NCBI GenBank assembly: GCA_022769485.1
Contig: JALEJU010000020.1
Location: 1-64,000, forward strand
DNA from: Bacillota bacterium
GTDB taxonomy: Bacteria > Bacillota > Clostridia > Peptostreptococcales > Anaerovoracaceae
DNA length: 64,000 nucleotides
Direction: 5' to 3'
This document shows, one piece after another, positions 44,385 to 53,158 of this stretch. A program made the position numbers and the translations under genes. How positions within the stretch are numbered: the stretch's first letter is position 1; each line of letters starts with the position of its first letter. The notes beneath the pieces were generated by a model. The model saw only the letters and a program-made list of their open reading frames with translations, did no database searches and was not told the DNA's origin.

Positions 44385-45140
44385 ATGAATCAAACAAAGA
44401 CATGCCGCAGCGGAATTTTGCTTTTGATTTTGCTGCTGGCGGCTATGAGCATTGCCGGGGGCTGTGCCGCTCAAAGCGGTGGGGAAAAATCCGCTGCGGA
44501 TCAAACGAATGAGGGCGAGGATCTCCTGCAGGAATCGTGGGTGACCCGGGAAGCGGATCCTTTATCGGCGGAAGAACTCAGCGGCGATTGCTTGATTTTA
44601 GTAAATAAGCTGCATCCTGTAGAAAAGGGAGAACCGGATGATTTGGTTTACGCACCGTATTATGCGGATCGCAGCGGTACATATAACCGATATATTCGGA
44701 AAGAGGCTTGCGAAGCTTACGGAAGACTGGTAGAGGCGGCAAAGACGGACGGGTATGATATTCGGCTGACATCAGCGTTTCGGACATACGATGTGCAGAA
44801 AAGCTACTATGACCGGTATGTGCAGACCAAAGGACAGGAGTGGGCAGACAAATATTCTGCAAAGCCCGGAACTTCCGAGCATCAGACCGGTTTGGCCATA
44901 GACGTCAGCAGCCCCTCTGTAAACTGGGAGCTTACCGACGGGTTTGCAGATACTGAGGAAGGCCGGTGGCTGGCGGCACACTGCGGCGAATACGGATTTA
45001 TTATCCGTTATCCGAAAGGCAGAGAGGAAATTACCGGGTATTCCTATGAGCCTTGGCATATCCGGTATGTAGGGGTCGCTGCTGCTGCGGAAATCTGTGG
45101 AAAGGACTGGACGCTGGAAGAATATCTGGCAAATTTATAG
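44385..45140 (+). CDS. VanY-type D,D-carboxypeptidase lipoprotein (M15B)
   Basis: A 251-residue exported peptidase. The signal peptide ends at AGGC near residue 27 (lipoprotein). The M15B zinc site is complete: SAFRTYDVQKSYYD, SEHQTGLAIDVSS (His and Asp ligands) and EPWHIRYVG (catalytic Glu and His). Such enzymes trim the terminal D-Ala from peptidoglycan stems. Housekeeping cell-wall roles are more common than vancomycin resistance, and no van genes are near. The ATG at 44385 follows GGGGGA. A terminator follows. Confidence 0.88.
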   Translation: MNQTKTCRSGILLLILLLAAMSIAGGCAAQSGGEKSAADQTNEGEDLLQESWVTREADPLSAEELSGDCLILVNKLHPVEKGEPDDLVYAPYYADRSGTYNRYIRKEACEAYGRLVEAAKTDGYDIRLTSAFRTYDVQKSYYDRYVQTKGQEWADKYSAKPGTSEHQTGLAIDVSSPSVNWELTDGFADTEEGRWLAAHCGEYGFIIRYPKGREEITGYSYEPWHIRYVGVAAAAEICGKDWTLEEYLANL

Positions 45141-45206
45141 AAATATGAAAAACGCTCCCCGAATGCTCTTCTCAGGAGAGTGCGGGAGCCGGTCGGACAA
45201 GAGATG

Positions 45207-45242
45207 AAAAAGGCTGCCTCAATTTGAGGCAGCTTTTTTTTA
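45207..45242. terminator. Bidirectional terminator between the VanY-like and metS genes
   Basis: GCTGCCTCA pairs with TGAGGCAGC, with A4 before and T8 after. It serves the plus-strand VanY-like gene and the minus-strand transporter operon. Confidence 0.88.
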
Positions 45243-45254
45243 TTTTTTATATTG

Positions 45255-45353
45255 TTATTTGCGATGCTTTAATGCGATCGCCAGGGAGATGGCGCAGCCG
45301 CCCCAAAGAGCTCCGCAGCCGATGATCATAAGAACAATTGCTCCTGTACTCAT
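45255..45353 (-). CDS. metS: MetS family small subunit of NSS transporter
   Basis: A 32-residue single-pass membrane peptide, MSTGAIVLMIIGCGALWGG followed by CAISLAIALKHRK. AAGGAGGTC sits at ideal spacing inside the end of the transporter gene, and the ATG abuts its stop codon (taaATG). MetS-type peptides of this size are required partners of MetP, an Na+-dependent NSS family methionine/alanine importer, and have the same hydrophobic helix with a Trp and a basic tail. The gene is easily missed because of its length. Confidence 0.8.
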   Translation of the reverse strand: MSTGAIVLMIIGCGALWGGCAISLAIALKHRK

Positions 45354-46856
45354 TTATTTGACCTCCTTGGATGCGATTTTACTAATATCTGCATAACCTT
45401 CCTTGCCCTTCATAGAAGTGAGGATAATAACCGCAGCTACGCAGATTGCCAGCATACCCCAGCCGAAGACGTTAATATCACTCTGCGCATAGCCGCCGTA
45501 ACCGTTTACGATGAAATCTTTGGTATTGAGGATCACCATAACGCCAAGGCCGAGAACAGTAACGATTTTAAGTGCATAGACCCACCACTTACCGATGCTG
45601 AAGTTAGAAAATTCGTTTGCTTCTTTCCGAAGTGTTTCGGGTTTAAAGAACCAGCCGATTATCAAGACTTCCAGGAAGCCGGCGGTTGCAACGCCTACGT
45701 TGTTAATAAATGCGTCTACGATGTCCAGAATATTCAGCCCTGCGCCGGTCACGAACAGGAGACCGAGCAGGAATGCAGGAACCATAACGACGGTACAAGC
45801 TTTTTTATGACTCATAGCGAATTTGTCCTGCATACCGGAAACAACTGCCTGAATAATGGAAATCAGAGATGTAATGCCTGCGGTCAGCAACGCACCGAAG
45901 AAGCATACTCCGAAGAAACCGTTCATTCCGGGGAGTGTGTTGATTGCGGTGGGGAATGTCATAAATGCCAGCCCTACGCCGGAGCCTGCGATTTCTTCCA
46001 CACCTACGCCCTGCGCATAAGCCATGTAGCCCATAATGGAGAATACGCCGATACCCGCAAACACCTCAAAACCGTGGTTTGTTGTAGCTGTAATAAATGC
46101 GGTGTTGACAACGTCGGTTTCCTTGGGCAGATAGCTGGAATACGCCAGCATAATAGCAAAGCAGATGGATAAACTGAAGAATACCTGACCGTAAGCGGCG
46201 ACCCAAACGCTGGGTTTGGTAAGCGCAGACCAGTCGGGCTTAAACATATATTCCAGGCCGTCAAGCGCGCCGGGCAGGGTCAAGCCTCTGATAACCAGGA
46301 TTGTGATCATGATCAGCAGCAGGGGCAGACAGATTTTGCATGCGATGTTGATGCCCTTGTTAATGCCGCGGTACATAATGAATGCTACAACAGCCCAAAC
46401 GGCCAGGTAAGGAAGCAGAAGATTCATCTGAATCCCGCCCAGATTCAGGGCACTGTCGGAAAGACCCAGGAAGGACACGAAGAACGATGTAGGATCATCT
46501 CCCCACGCAGACGTAAAGGAGAATCCTACATAACAAACGGTCCATACGACGATTGCAAAATAGTAAACGGTGATGATGAATGCACACATAACCTGCCACC
46601 AACCCAGCCATTCAAACTTTTTGTTGATGCGCGCCCAGGTTACGGGAGCTCCGCCTCTGTAAGTTTTACCCATGGTATATTCCAAAATCAAAATGGGGAT
46701 ACCGGCGGTAAGAATTACAAAGAAATAGGGGAGCAGGAAAGCTCCGCCGCCATTGTTTGCGGCAACGTACGGAAAACGCCAGATGTTTCCCAGACCCACA
46801 GCGGATCCGATGGCGGCCAGTACAAAGCCCAATTTAGAATTCCATTGATCTCTCAA
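45354..46856 (-). CDS. Sodium-dependent amino acid transporter, NSS/SNF family (MetP-like)
   Basis: A 500-residue transporter with about twelve membrane segments. Near the N-terminus it has the hallmark GSAVGLGNIWRFPYVAANNG (sodium and substrate site 1), and later GVFSIMGYMAY with the adjacent FFGALLTAGITSLI. NSS proteins import amino acids with Na+. The adjoining MetS-like peptide favours methionine or alanine. The TTG at 46856 is chosen as start because AAGGAGG lies eight bases upstream and the protein then begins LRDQWNSKLGF, as relatives do. Confidence 0.88.
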   Translation of the reverse strand: MRDQWNSKLGFVLAAIGSAVGLGNIWRFPYVAANNGGGAFLLPYFFVILTAGIPILILEYTMGKTYRGGAPVTWARINKKFEWLGWWQVMCAFIITVYYFAIVVWTVCYVGFSFTSAWGDDPTSFFVSFLGLSDSALNLGGIQMNLLLPYLAVWAVVAFIMYRGINKGINIACKICLPLLLIMITILVIRGLTLPGALDGLEYMFKPDWSALTKPSVWVAAYGQVFFSLSICFAIMLAYSSYLPKETDVVNTAFITATTNHGFEVFAGIGVFSIMGYMAYAQGVGVEEIAGSGVGLAFMTFPTAINTLPGMNGFFGVCFFGALLTAGITSLISIIQAVVSGMQDKFAMSHKKACTVVMVPAFLLGLLFVTGAGLNILDIVDAFINNVGVATAGFLEVLIIGWFFKPETLRKEANEFSNFSIGKWWVYALKIVTVLGLGVMVILNTKDFIVNGYGGYAQSDINVFGWGMLAICVAAVIILTSMKGKEGYADISKIASKEVK

Positions 46857-46943
46857 GAAAATAACCTCCTTTTTAGCCAGCACATGTTAGTAATAATGAT
46901 AGTAGTGCGTCTGTTTTTTCTCGAAAAAAACGAATACTTATTC

Positions 46944-46972
46944 AGTATAAAAGAACAGAATATCAATGTCAA
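46944..46972 (-). promoter_or_regulatory. Promoter of the NSS transporter-metS unit
   Basis: On the minus strand, TTGACA (46972-46967) and TATACT (46949-46944) are 17 bases apart, giving a leader of about 80 nt. Confidence 0.75.
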
Positions 46973-47103
46973 ACAAAAAGTGGTGAGAGGCGACAAGTGC
47001 TTTTTTTTATTTTTGTTTGGTTAAACAAAAAATAAGGCGGAATGAGAGAAAACACAGAAGAAAGCCCTTGGTTATCTGAAAAATACAAAAGTATAAAAGT
47101 TTC

Positions 47104-47132
47104 TTGAATGGGGACATTTTTTGATATATAAT
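47104..47132 (+). promoter_or_regulatory. Promoter of guaB
   Basis: TTGAAT (47104-47109) and TATAAT (47127-47132) are 17 bases apart. The leader contains a small perfect hairpin CTGTCG/CGACAG (47188-47202) just before the ribosome binding site. The rest of the 46857-47221 divergent spacer shows nothing else. Confidence 0.7.
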
Positions 47133-47221
47133 GTGAAACTAATATAATCGAAACGAACATAGATGAACATGTAAAAGAACAATGAATCTGTCGGGACGAC
47201 AGGAAAGAGAAAGGAGCTGCC

Positions 47222-48730
47222 ATGGCCTATTATTTCGAAGAACCGTCCAGAACTTTTAATGAATATCTGCTGGTGCCCGGGTATTCCGGCGAGAACTGCA
47301 TTCCTTCTGCGGTGGATCTGCGAACCCCTGTAACAAAATACCGGAAAGGTGAGGAATCGGATATTTACATGAACATTCCTCTTGTATCGGCGATCATGCA
47401 GTCTGTTTCCGATGACCGTATGGCGATCGCCCTGGCCAAAGAAGGCGGCCTTTCCTTTATATATGGTTCACAGTCTGTAGCCAACGAGGCGGCTATGGTT
47501 TCCCGGGTAAAGAACCATAAAGCCGGCTTTGTCACCAGTGATTCCAATGTCCATCCCGATCAGACTCTGGCGGATATCATCGCATTAAAAGAGAAAACGG
47601 GGCATTCTACCGTAGCGGTTACCGACGACGGCACGGCGGAAGGCAAAGTGCTGGGTATCGTTACCAGCCGGGATTATCGAATCAGCCGGATGTCCATGGA
47701 TACCAAGGTAAAGGAATTTATGACGCCTTTTGACCATTTGATTTATGCGGAAGAAGGAATCAGCCTGAAAGAAGCAAACGATATCCTTTGGGAAAATAAG
47801 CTGAACGCACTGCCCATCGTGGATAAAAACGGCCGATTGACTTATTTTGTATTCCGAAAGGATTACGAGAGCCATAAAGATCATCCCCTGGAGCTGCTGG
47901 ATTCTCATAAGCGCTATATGGTGGGCGCGGGTATCAATACCAGGGATTATGAAGAGCGGGTTCCGGCTTTGCTGGACGCAGGAGCGGATGTGCTCTGCAT
48001 CGACTCCTCGGAAGGATTTTCCGAATGGCAGCGTAAGACCATTTCCTGGGTTCGTCAAAATTACGGCGAAGATGTAAAAATCGGCGCGGGAAACGTAGTG
48101 GATGAAGAAAGCTTTCGTTTTTTGGCTGACGCAGGCGCGGATTTTATTAAAATCGGTATCGGCGGCGGCTCGATCTGCATCACGAGAGAACAGAAAGGTA
48201 TCGGAAGAGGGCAGGCTACCGCGGTCATCGAAGTGGCAAAAGCCCGAAATCAATATTTCGAAGAAACCGGAATTTATATTCCCCTTTGTTCCGACGGCGG
48301 CATTGTATACGATTATCATATGACGCTGGCTTTGGCTATGGGGGCGGACTTCCTTATGCTGGGTCGTTACTTCTCCCGGTTTGATGAAAGTCCTACGGAC
48401 AAGCTGAACATCAACGGCAATTATGTGAAAGAATACTGGGGCGAAGGTTCCAACCGTGCCCGCAATTGGCAGCGTTATGATATGGGCGGCGACGCCAAGC
48501 TCTCCTTTGAGGAAGGCGTGGATTCTTACGTTCCTTATGCGGGAAGCCTGAAGGACAACGTAACCCTTTCGTTAAACAAGGTGCGATCTACCATGTGTAA
48601 CTGCGGAGCTATGACCATCCCCGAGCTGCAGAAGAACGCCAAGCTGACTCTGGTTTCCGCTACCAGTATCGTAGAAGGCGGAGCACATGATGTTATCTTA
48701 AAGGATGGAAAGGGCTCTCAGATCAGATAA
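47222..48730 (+). CDS. guaB: IMP dehydrogenase, Tritrichomonas-like type
   Basis: A 502-residue enzyme oxidising IMP to XMP, the committed step to GTP. The N-terminal barrel half ([19 protein letters not shown]) is followed by two CBS motifs (about residues 100-215), then the second half with [14 protein letters not shown] and the catalytic Cys in [18 protein letters not shown]. The mobile flap carries [20 protein letters not shown]. Standard bacterial GuaB has SICTTR followed by a VAGVGVPQ tract instead. The pattern here, and the ends FNEYLLVPG and [15 protein letters not shown], follow the protozoan Tritrichomonas foetus enzyme. Function as IMPDH is secure. AAAGGAG precedes the ATG. Confidence 0.93.
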   Translation: MAYYFEEPSRTFNEYLLVPGYSGENCIPSAVDLRTPVTKYRKGEESDIYMNIPLVSAIMQSVSDDRMAIALAKEGGLSFIYGSQSVANEAAMVSRVKNHKAGFVTSDSNVHPDQTLADIIALKEKTGHSTVAVTDDGTAEGKVLGIVTSRDYRISRMSMDTKVKEFMTPFDHLIYAEEGISLKEANDILWENKLNALPIVDKNGRLTYFVFRKDYESHKDHPLELLDSHKRYMVGAGINTRDYEERVPALLDAGADVLCIDSSEGFSEWQRKTISWVRQNYGEDVKIGAGNVVDEESFRFLADAGADFIKIGIGGGSICITREQKGIGRGQATAVIEVAKARNQYFEETGIYIPLCSDGGIVYDYHMTLALAMGADFLMLGRYFSRFDESPTDKLNINGNYVKEYWGEGSNRARNWQRYDMGGDAKLSFEEGVDSYVPYAGSLKDNVTLSLNKVRSTMCNCGAMTIPELQKNAKLTLVSATSIVEGGAHDVILKDGKGSQIR

Positions 48731-48746
48731 GCTCATAGAAAAAATA

Positions 48747-48775
48747 TTGACATGAGTAAAGATGTGGAGTATAAT
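48747..48775 (+). promoter_or_regulatory. Consensus promoter of the aromatic amino acid operon
   Basis: TTGACA (48747-48752) and TATAAT (48770-48775) match the consensus exactly at 17-base spacing. Transcription would start near 48782, just ahead of the leader peptide. It follows the guaB stop by only 16 bases. Confidence 0.9.
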
Positions 48776-48810
48776 ACTTCCTATAAAATAAAGAAAGGAC
48801 GTTTTTGGGG

Positions 48811-48870
48811 ATGAAAATGAATTCCGGTATCAACTTCGGTTATTATTTTTACTTTTACTATGATGTATAG
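48811..48870 (+). CDS. Tyr/Phe-rich leader peptide of the aromatic operon
   Basis: A 19-residue frame that begins MKMNSGIN and ends FGYYFYFYYDV, then TAG. Eight of its last eleven residues are Tyr or Phe. It starts about 30 bases after the predicted transcription start, with AAGGA upstream at 48795-48799, and is followed 70 bases later by an intrinsic terminator placed before the DAHP synthase gene. This is the classical layout of ribosome-mediated attenuation, where scarcity of charged tRNA-Tyr or tRNA-Phe stalls the ribosome and allows read-through. TAAGAG (48871-48876), just behind the stop codon, can pair with CTCTTA (48924-48929), and TTCGG (48835-48839) with CCGAA (48889-48893), offering alternative folds. 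Confidence 0.8.
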   Translation: MKMNSGINFGYYFYFYYDV

Positions 48871-48939
48871 TAAGAGTAATTTGTGATGCCGAAATTGTAT
48901 AGACGGAGTTCCCGAAAAAAACTCTCTTATATAAGCTTG

Positions 48940-48980
48940 AGCCGCACAGATTACGAAATCTGTGCGGCTTTTCTTTTTTA
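48940..48980 (+). terminator. Attenuator terminator before aroF
   Basis: AGCCGCACAGATT (48940-48952) pairs perfectly over 13 bp with AATCTGTGCGGCT (48957-48969) around ACGA, followed by TTTTCTTTTTT. It lies between the leader peptide and the ribosome binding site of the DAHP synthase gene, so it must be bypassed for operon expression. Confidence 0.92.
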
Positions 48981-49003
48981 TTCCGAAAGAGGAGGAGAAA
49001 ATT

Positions 49004-50008
49004 ATGATCGTTGTTTTAAAACCCAATACACCGAAAGAACGGGCGTCCGCGCTTATCGAGTGGCTGAAAAGCCAGAACCTGACGGTGCATATTTCTGAGG
49101 GGGAAATCAATACTGTTTTGGGATTGGTGGGCGATACCGGAGAAATCGATATGGACCTGGTTTCCAGCCTGGACATCGTAGAGGACGTAAAACGGGTATC
49201 GGATCCTTTCAAATGCTGCAACCGCAAATTCCATCCGAAAGATACTGTAATCGAGGTGGGAGATGTAAAAATCGGCGGGGGGCATTTCTGCTTGATTGCG
49301 GGTCCCTGTTCCGTAGAATCAGAGGAGCAGATTGTAGAAGTAGCGCAGAAGGTGAAAGCCGCCGGAGCGAATATTCTTCGGGGCGGCGCGTTTAAGCCGA
49401 GAACTTCGCCCTATGCTTTTCAGGGCCTGAAAGCCGACGGGATTGAACTTTTGCTGGAGGCAAAAAAGATCACCGGCCTTCCCATCATTACGGAAATTAT
49501 GAATGCCAATCACCTGCCTTTGTTTGAGGATGTAGACATTATTCAAGTGGGAGCCCGAAATATGCAGAATTTTGAATTGCTTAAGGAGCTGGGCAAGCTG
49601 AAGAAGCCGATTCTCCTCAAAAGAGGGTTGGCCAATACTTTGAAGGAATTGCTGATGAGTGCGGAATACATTATGGCCGGCGGAAATGAGCAGATTATTC
49701 TCTGTGAACGCGGCATCCGCACTTTTGAGACGCAGACAAGAAATACGCTGGATATTTCCGCAGTTCCCATGCTGCATGAACTCAGCCACTTGCCGGTGGT
49801 AGTGGATCCCAGCCATGCTACCGGCGTTCGCAGTTTAGTAGAGCCCATGGCTTTGGCCGGTGCGGCCTGCGGTGCGGACGGACTGATGATTGAGGTGCAT
49901 AACGACCCCATGCATGCCTGGTGCGACGGGGCGCAGTCTCTGCGACCGGAGCAGTTTGCCGAAGTGGCTCAAAAAGTACTTGCTGTACGGGAGGCACTTA
50001 GAAAATGA
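49004..50008 (+). CDS. aroF: 3-deoxy-7-phosphoheptulonate (DAHP) synthase, type I-beta
   Basis: A 334-residue first enzyme of the shikimate pathway (PEP + erythrose-4-P to DAHP). An N-terminal ferredoxin-like regulatory domain (residues 1-70, MIVVLKPNTPKERAS) is fused to the KDPG-like barrel with AGPCSVESEEQI, GGAFKPRTSPYAFQG, IQVGARNMQNF, LKRG and DPSHATGVRSLV. The N-terminal domain in this subfamily senses Tyr or Phe, so allosteric feedback likely adds to the attenuator. The ATG at 49004 has GGAGGAG upstream. It overlaps tyrA by four bases. Confidence 0.95.
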   Translation: MIVVLKPNTPKERASALIEWLKSQNLTVHISEGEINTVLGLVGDTGEIDMDLVSSLDIVEDVKRVSDPFKCCNRKFHPKDTVIEVGDVKIGGGHFCLIAGPCSVESEEQIVEVAQKVKAAGANILRGGAFKPRTSPYAFQGLKADGIELLLEAKKITGLPIITEIMNANHLPLFEDVDIIQVGARNMQNFELLKELGKLKKPILLKRGLANTLKELLMSAEYIMAGGNEQIILCERGIRTFETQTRNTLDISAVPMLHELSHLPVVVDPSHATGVRSLVEPMALAGAACGADGLMIEVHNDPMHAWCDGAQSLRPEQFAEVAQKVLAVREALRK

Positions 50009-50841
50009 TCGTAGGAATCGTAGGGTTAGGTTTGATCGGCGGATCGCTGGCAAAGGCGTATCAGGAAAGCGGAAAAGCTACCGTCCTTGCATACGATCAG
50101 GATGAAAGCGTGTTGTCTTTTGCGCAGCTTTCCGGCGTGGTCAGCGGCAGATTGACAAAGGAAACGATTTCCTCTTGCGATGTGATATTGATAGCGGTGT
50201 ATCCTCAGGCGGCAATTGCCTATCTGCAGGAAATGGGAGCGCATATCGGATCTCATCCTGTGGTGATTGACTGCTGCGGCACAAAGCGGACGGTATGCGG
50301 CGCCTGTTTTCCGCTTGCGGAAAAATACGGTTTCACATATTTAGGAGGCCATCCTATGGCCGGCACGCAGCACTCCGGATTTAAACATTCCAGGGGAAAT
50401 CTGTTTCGGAATGCGCCTATGGTAATTGTACCGCCTTCCTTTGATGATATCGAGCTGCTTTCCGGCGTCAAAGAGCTGCTTGAACCGGTTGGCTTCGGCA
50501 GTCTCTCCGTTACCACAGCCGAAGAGCACGATAAGATGATTGCTTTCACATCTCAATTAGCGCATGTGGTATCCAACGCTTATATTAAAAGCCCTACCGC
50601 TGCAGAGCATAAAGGCTTTTCCGCCGGCAGCTATAAAGATATGACCCGGGTGGCCAGGCTGAATCCGGAAATGTGGACAGAGCTGTTTTTGGAAAACCGG
50701 GATAATCTGTTAAAGGAATTAGATGGATTTATCTGCGCTTTGCAGGAATACCATACCGCTTTGGAGCAGAATGATGAAGCGGGGCTTATCCGTTTGCTCC
50801 GGGAGGGAACAGAACGCAAAGAGGAGGTGGACGGGCGGTGA
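50005..50841 (+). CDS. tyrA: Prephenate dehydrogenase
   Basis: A 278-residue NAD(P)-dependent enzyme converting prephenate to 4-hydroxyphenylpyruvate, towards Tyr. The Rossmann motif GIVGLGLIGGSLAKAY is at residues 3-18, and the active-site tract GGHPMAGTQHSGFKHS is near 115-130. A catalytic-helix region follows with HDKMIAFTSQLAHVVS. No ACT or chorismate mutase domain is attached. Start and stop overlap the neighbours (ATGA, GTGA), indicating translational coupling. Confidence 0.92.
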   Translation: MIVGIVGLGLIGGSLAKAYQESGKATVLAYDQDESVLSFAQLSGVVSGRLTKETISSCDVILIAVYPQAAIAYLQEMGAHIGSHPVVIDCCGTKRTVCGACFPLAEKYGFTYLGGHPMAGTQHSGFKHSRGNLFRNAPMVIVPPSFDDIELLSGVKELLEPVGFGSLSVTTAEEHDKMIAFTSQLAHVVSNAYIKSPTAAEHKGFSAGSYKDMTRVARLNPEMWTELFLENRDNLLKELDGFICALQEYHTALEQNDEAGLIRLLREGTERKEEVDGR

Positions 50842-51899
50842 CAGAAATAACGATTTCTGCTTCGCGGACGTACAGTGTGCGGATTGGAACGAATTTGCTG
50901 GAACAATGCGGAGAAGCGGTACGCTCCATTTCGGAGAAAGCACAGAAAGCGGCAATCATAACCGATGATATCGTGCATGAACTTTATGGCCGGCGCGTGG
51001 AAGAGTCGCTGCGCCGGGTAGGCTTTCAGACGTTTTCTTTCGTATTTCCCCACGGTGAGGAGCAGAAAAACCTGGATACCTACGCCGCGGCTCAGAATTT
51101 TCTGGCGGAACACCGGGTTTCCCGGGGCGATATTATCATAGCTCTGGGCGGCGGCGTTTCGGGCGATTTAGCCGGGTTTACAGCGGCTACTTATATGCGA
51201 GGAATCCCGTATGTGCAGATTCCCACCACGGTGCTGGCGGCGGTGGATTCCTCCGTGGGAGGTAAAACCGCTGTGAATTTGAACCGCGGAAAAAATTTAT
51301 GCGGCTGTTTTTACCAGCCGGAGCTGGTGCTCTGCGATTGCAGTACTTTTTCGACACTGCCGCCGGAGGTGTTTCGGGACGGCTGCGCGGAGGTAATCAA
51401 ATACGGGGTTCTGGGCGGCGGTGAGTTTTTCGCCGGCCTGGAACAAACGCCGGCAGAAGAACAAATCGAAGGGATGGTTGCCCATTGTGTTTCGATGAAA
51501 GGTGATTTGGTCTGCAAAGATGAATTTGACCGCGGGTACCGTCAGTTGCTGAATTTGGGTCATACAGTGGGGCATGCAATTGAGGTCTGCAGTGATTTTC
51601 AAATTTCTCACGGCAAAGCTGTGGCTGCGGGAATGGCTATTATGGCCAGATCTGCCCGGAAACAGGGAATATGCGATCCTGAGGTGCCGGAACGCATTGC
51701 AGCTTTGCTGAAGAAATATTCTCTGCCGTGTGAAACCGCGTTTTCCGCAGAAGAATTATATCAGGCCGCCTGCGCTGATAAAAAAATCACCGGGGGAACC
51801 GTGTGTATTGTGGTGCCGGAGGCTATCGGAAAGTGTGTACTTAAGACGATAAAAACGGAAGAGTTATTTGATTGGATTTCTATGGGGCTTTGTGTATGA
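50838..51899 (+). CDS. aroB: 3-dehydroquinate synthase
   Basis: A 353-residue enzyme converting DAHP to 3-dehydroquinate. Signature: GGGVSGDLAGFTAATYMRGI, PTTVLAAVDSSVGGKTAVN and metal ligands in GHTVGHAIE and SHGKAVAAG. It starts at a GTG overlapping the tyrA stop, with GAGGAGGTGG upstream. Normal length. Confidence 0.94.
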   Translation: MTEITISASRTYSVRIGTNLLEQCGEAVRSISEKAQKAAIITDDIVHELYGRRVEESLRRVGFQTFSFVFPHGEEQKNLDTYAAAQNFLAEHRVSRGDIIIALGGGVSGDLAGFTAATYMRGIPYVQIPTTVLAAVDSSVGGKTAVNLNRGKNLCGCFYQPELVLCDCSTFSTLPPEVFRDGCAEVIKYGVLGGGEFFAGLEQTPAEEQIEGMVAHCVSMKGDLVCKDEFDRGYRQLLNLGHTVGHAIEVCSDFQISHGKAVAAGMAIMARSARKQGICDPEVPERIAALLKKYSLPCETAFSAEELYQAACADKKITGGTVCIVVPEAIGKCVLKTIKTEELFDWISMGLCV

Positions 51900-53158
51900 T
51901 TCAAATTATTTCCAATAAAAACTGGCACGGGACGATTCAGGCGAAAGCTTCAAAGTCTCATGCCCACAGGCTGCTGATCTGTGCGGCTCTGGGAAAAGAA
52001 CCGGTTAGGCTGCGCTGCAGCGGGTTTTCCGAAGACATTGAGGCGACCATACGCTGTCTGCGGGCAATGGGTGCTGAGATTCTTATCCGCGGAGACGAAA
52101 TTGCCGTGACGCCGATTAAAACGCCGCCGGAGGGTTTGTGCAGCCTTTCCTGCGGAGAGAGCGGTTCTACATTGCGATTCCTGCTTCCCGTGGTCGGGGC
52201 GCTGGGACTGTCCGCAGTGTTTCATCTTGCCGGGCGGCTTCCGGAAAGGCCTTTGAAGCCGCTGGAGGAGCAGCTTGTTTCTCACGGCATGGCGCTGACC
52301 CGTCGGGACAGCTATATCCATGTTTCCGGGAAGCTGCAGGCGGGAGAATATTTCCTGCCCGGTAATGTGTCTTCTCAATATACGTCGGGGCTGCTGATGG
52401 CTTTGCCTCTGCTTCGGGGAGAAAGCACGCTGGCAATAGACGGGAAACAGGAGTCGGCGGCTTATGTGGATATAACCAGAGACGTGCTGCGCATATGCGG
52501 AGTGGAAATAGAAGAAACGGGCGGTTCATATCACATTTCCGGCAGGCAGAAGTTCTGCCCGCCGGAGAAGATTGCTGCGGAGGGCGATTGGTCCAACGGC
52601 GCGTTCTGGCTGTGCGCCGGGGCGCTGCTGCCGGACGGCCTGTGTGTTGCGGGGCTGAATCCGGATTCCTGCCAGGGCGATAAAGAGATTCTTTCTGTTT
52701 TGCGCCGGTTCGGTGCCCGGGTGGATGTATCGGCGGAGAAGGTTACGGTTCGCACGGGAGTTTTAAAAGGAATTGAGGTAGACGCCTCCGGAATTCCCGA
52801 CCTGGTTCCCATTATCAGCGTAGTGGCTGCCGGGGCGCAGGGAGAGAGCCGGATTGTAAACGCGGCTCGGCTGAGGCTGAAAGAGTCGGATCGGCTGAAA
52901 TCCACTGCGGACATGCTGTGCCGTCTGGGAGCCGATGTTGTCGAAACGGAGACCGGGCTTGTAATTCGGGGAGGAAAGGCTTTGGCCGGAGGCCGGGTCT
53001 CTTCTTGGAGTGATCATCGAATCGCCATGGCGGCGGCTGTGGCAAGCTTATTATGTCAAGGTGAAGTAACCATAGAAGGAAGCGAAGCCGTGTCGAAATC
53101 GTATCCTGCTTTTTGGGAGGATTTGCAGTCACTGACAGGAAAGGAGAACGACGCATGA
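51896..53158 (+). CDS. aroA: 3-phosphoshikimate 1-carboxyvinyltransferase (EPSP synthase)
   Basis: A 420-residue enzyme joining shikimate-3-P and PEP. Motifs: ASKSHAHRLLICAAL (N-terminal Lys-Ser), CGESGSTLRFLLPV, VSSQYTSGLLMALP, and RLKESDRLKSTADML with SWSDHRIAMAAAVA near the C-terminus. The CGESGSTLR pattern has Glu where class I enzymes have CGNAGT, suggesting the more glyphosate-tolerant class. The ATG at 51896 overlaps the aroB stop. Confidence 0.94.
   Translation: MIQIISNKNWHGTIQAKASKSHAHRLLICAALGKEPVRLRCSGFSEDIEATIRCLRAMGAEILIRGDEIAVTPIKTPPEGLCSLSCGESGSTLRFLLPVVGALGLSAVFHLAGRLPERPLKPLEEQLVSHGMALTRRDSYIHVSGKLQAGEYFLPGNVSSQYTSGLLMALPLLRGESTLAIDGKQESAAYVDITRDVLRICGVEIEETGGSYHISGRQKFCPPEKIAAEGDWSNGAFWLCAGALLPDGLCVAGLNPDSCQGDKEILSVLRRFGARVDVSAEKVTVRTGVLKGIEVDASGIPDLVPIISVVAAGAQGESRIVNAARLRLKESDRLKSTADMLCRLGADVVETETGLVIRGGKALAGGRVSSWSDHRIAMAAAVASLLCQGEVTIEGSEAVSKSYPAFWEDLQSLTGKENDA

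Noticed and set aside
45141-45206. Second hairpin after the VanY-like gene as a separate RNA gene
   Set aside because: Only short imperfect pairing (ctccc/gggag) is seen, without promoter or conserved motif.
48776-49003. T-box leader ahead of aroF
   Set aside because: No T-box sequence (AGGGTGGNACCGCG-like) is present; the leader peptide and terminator explain the region better.
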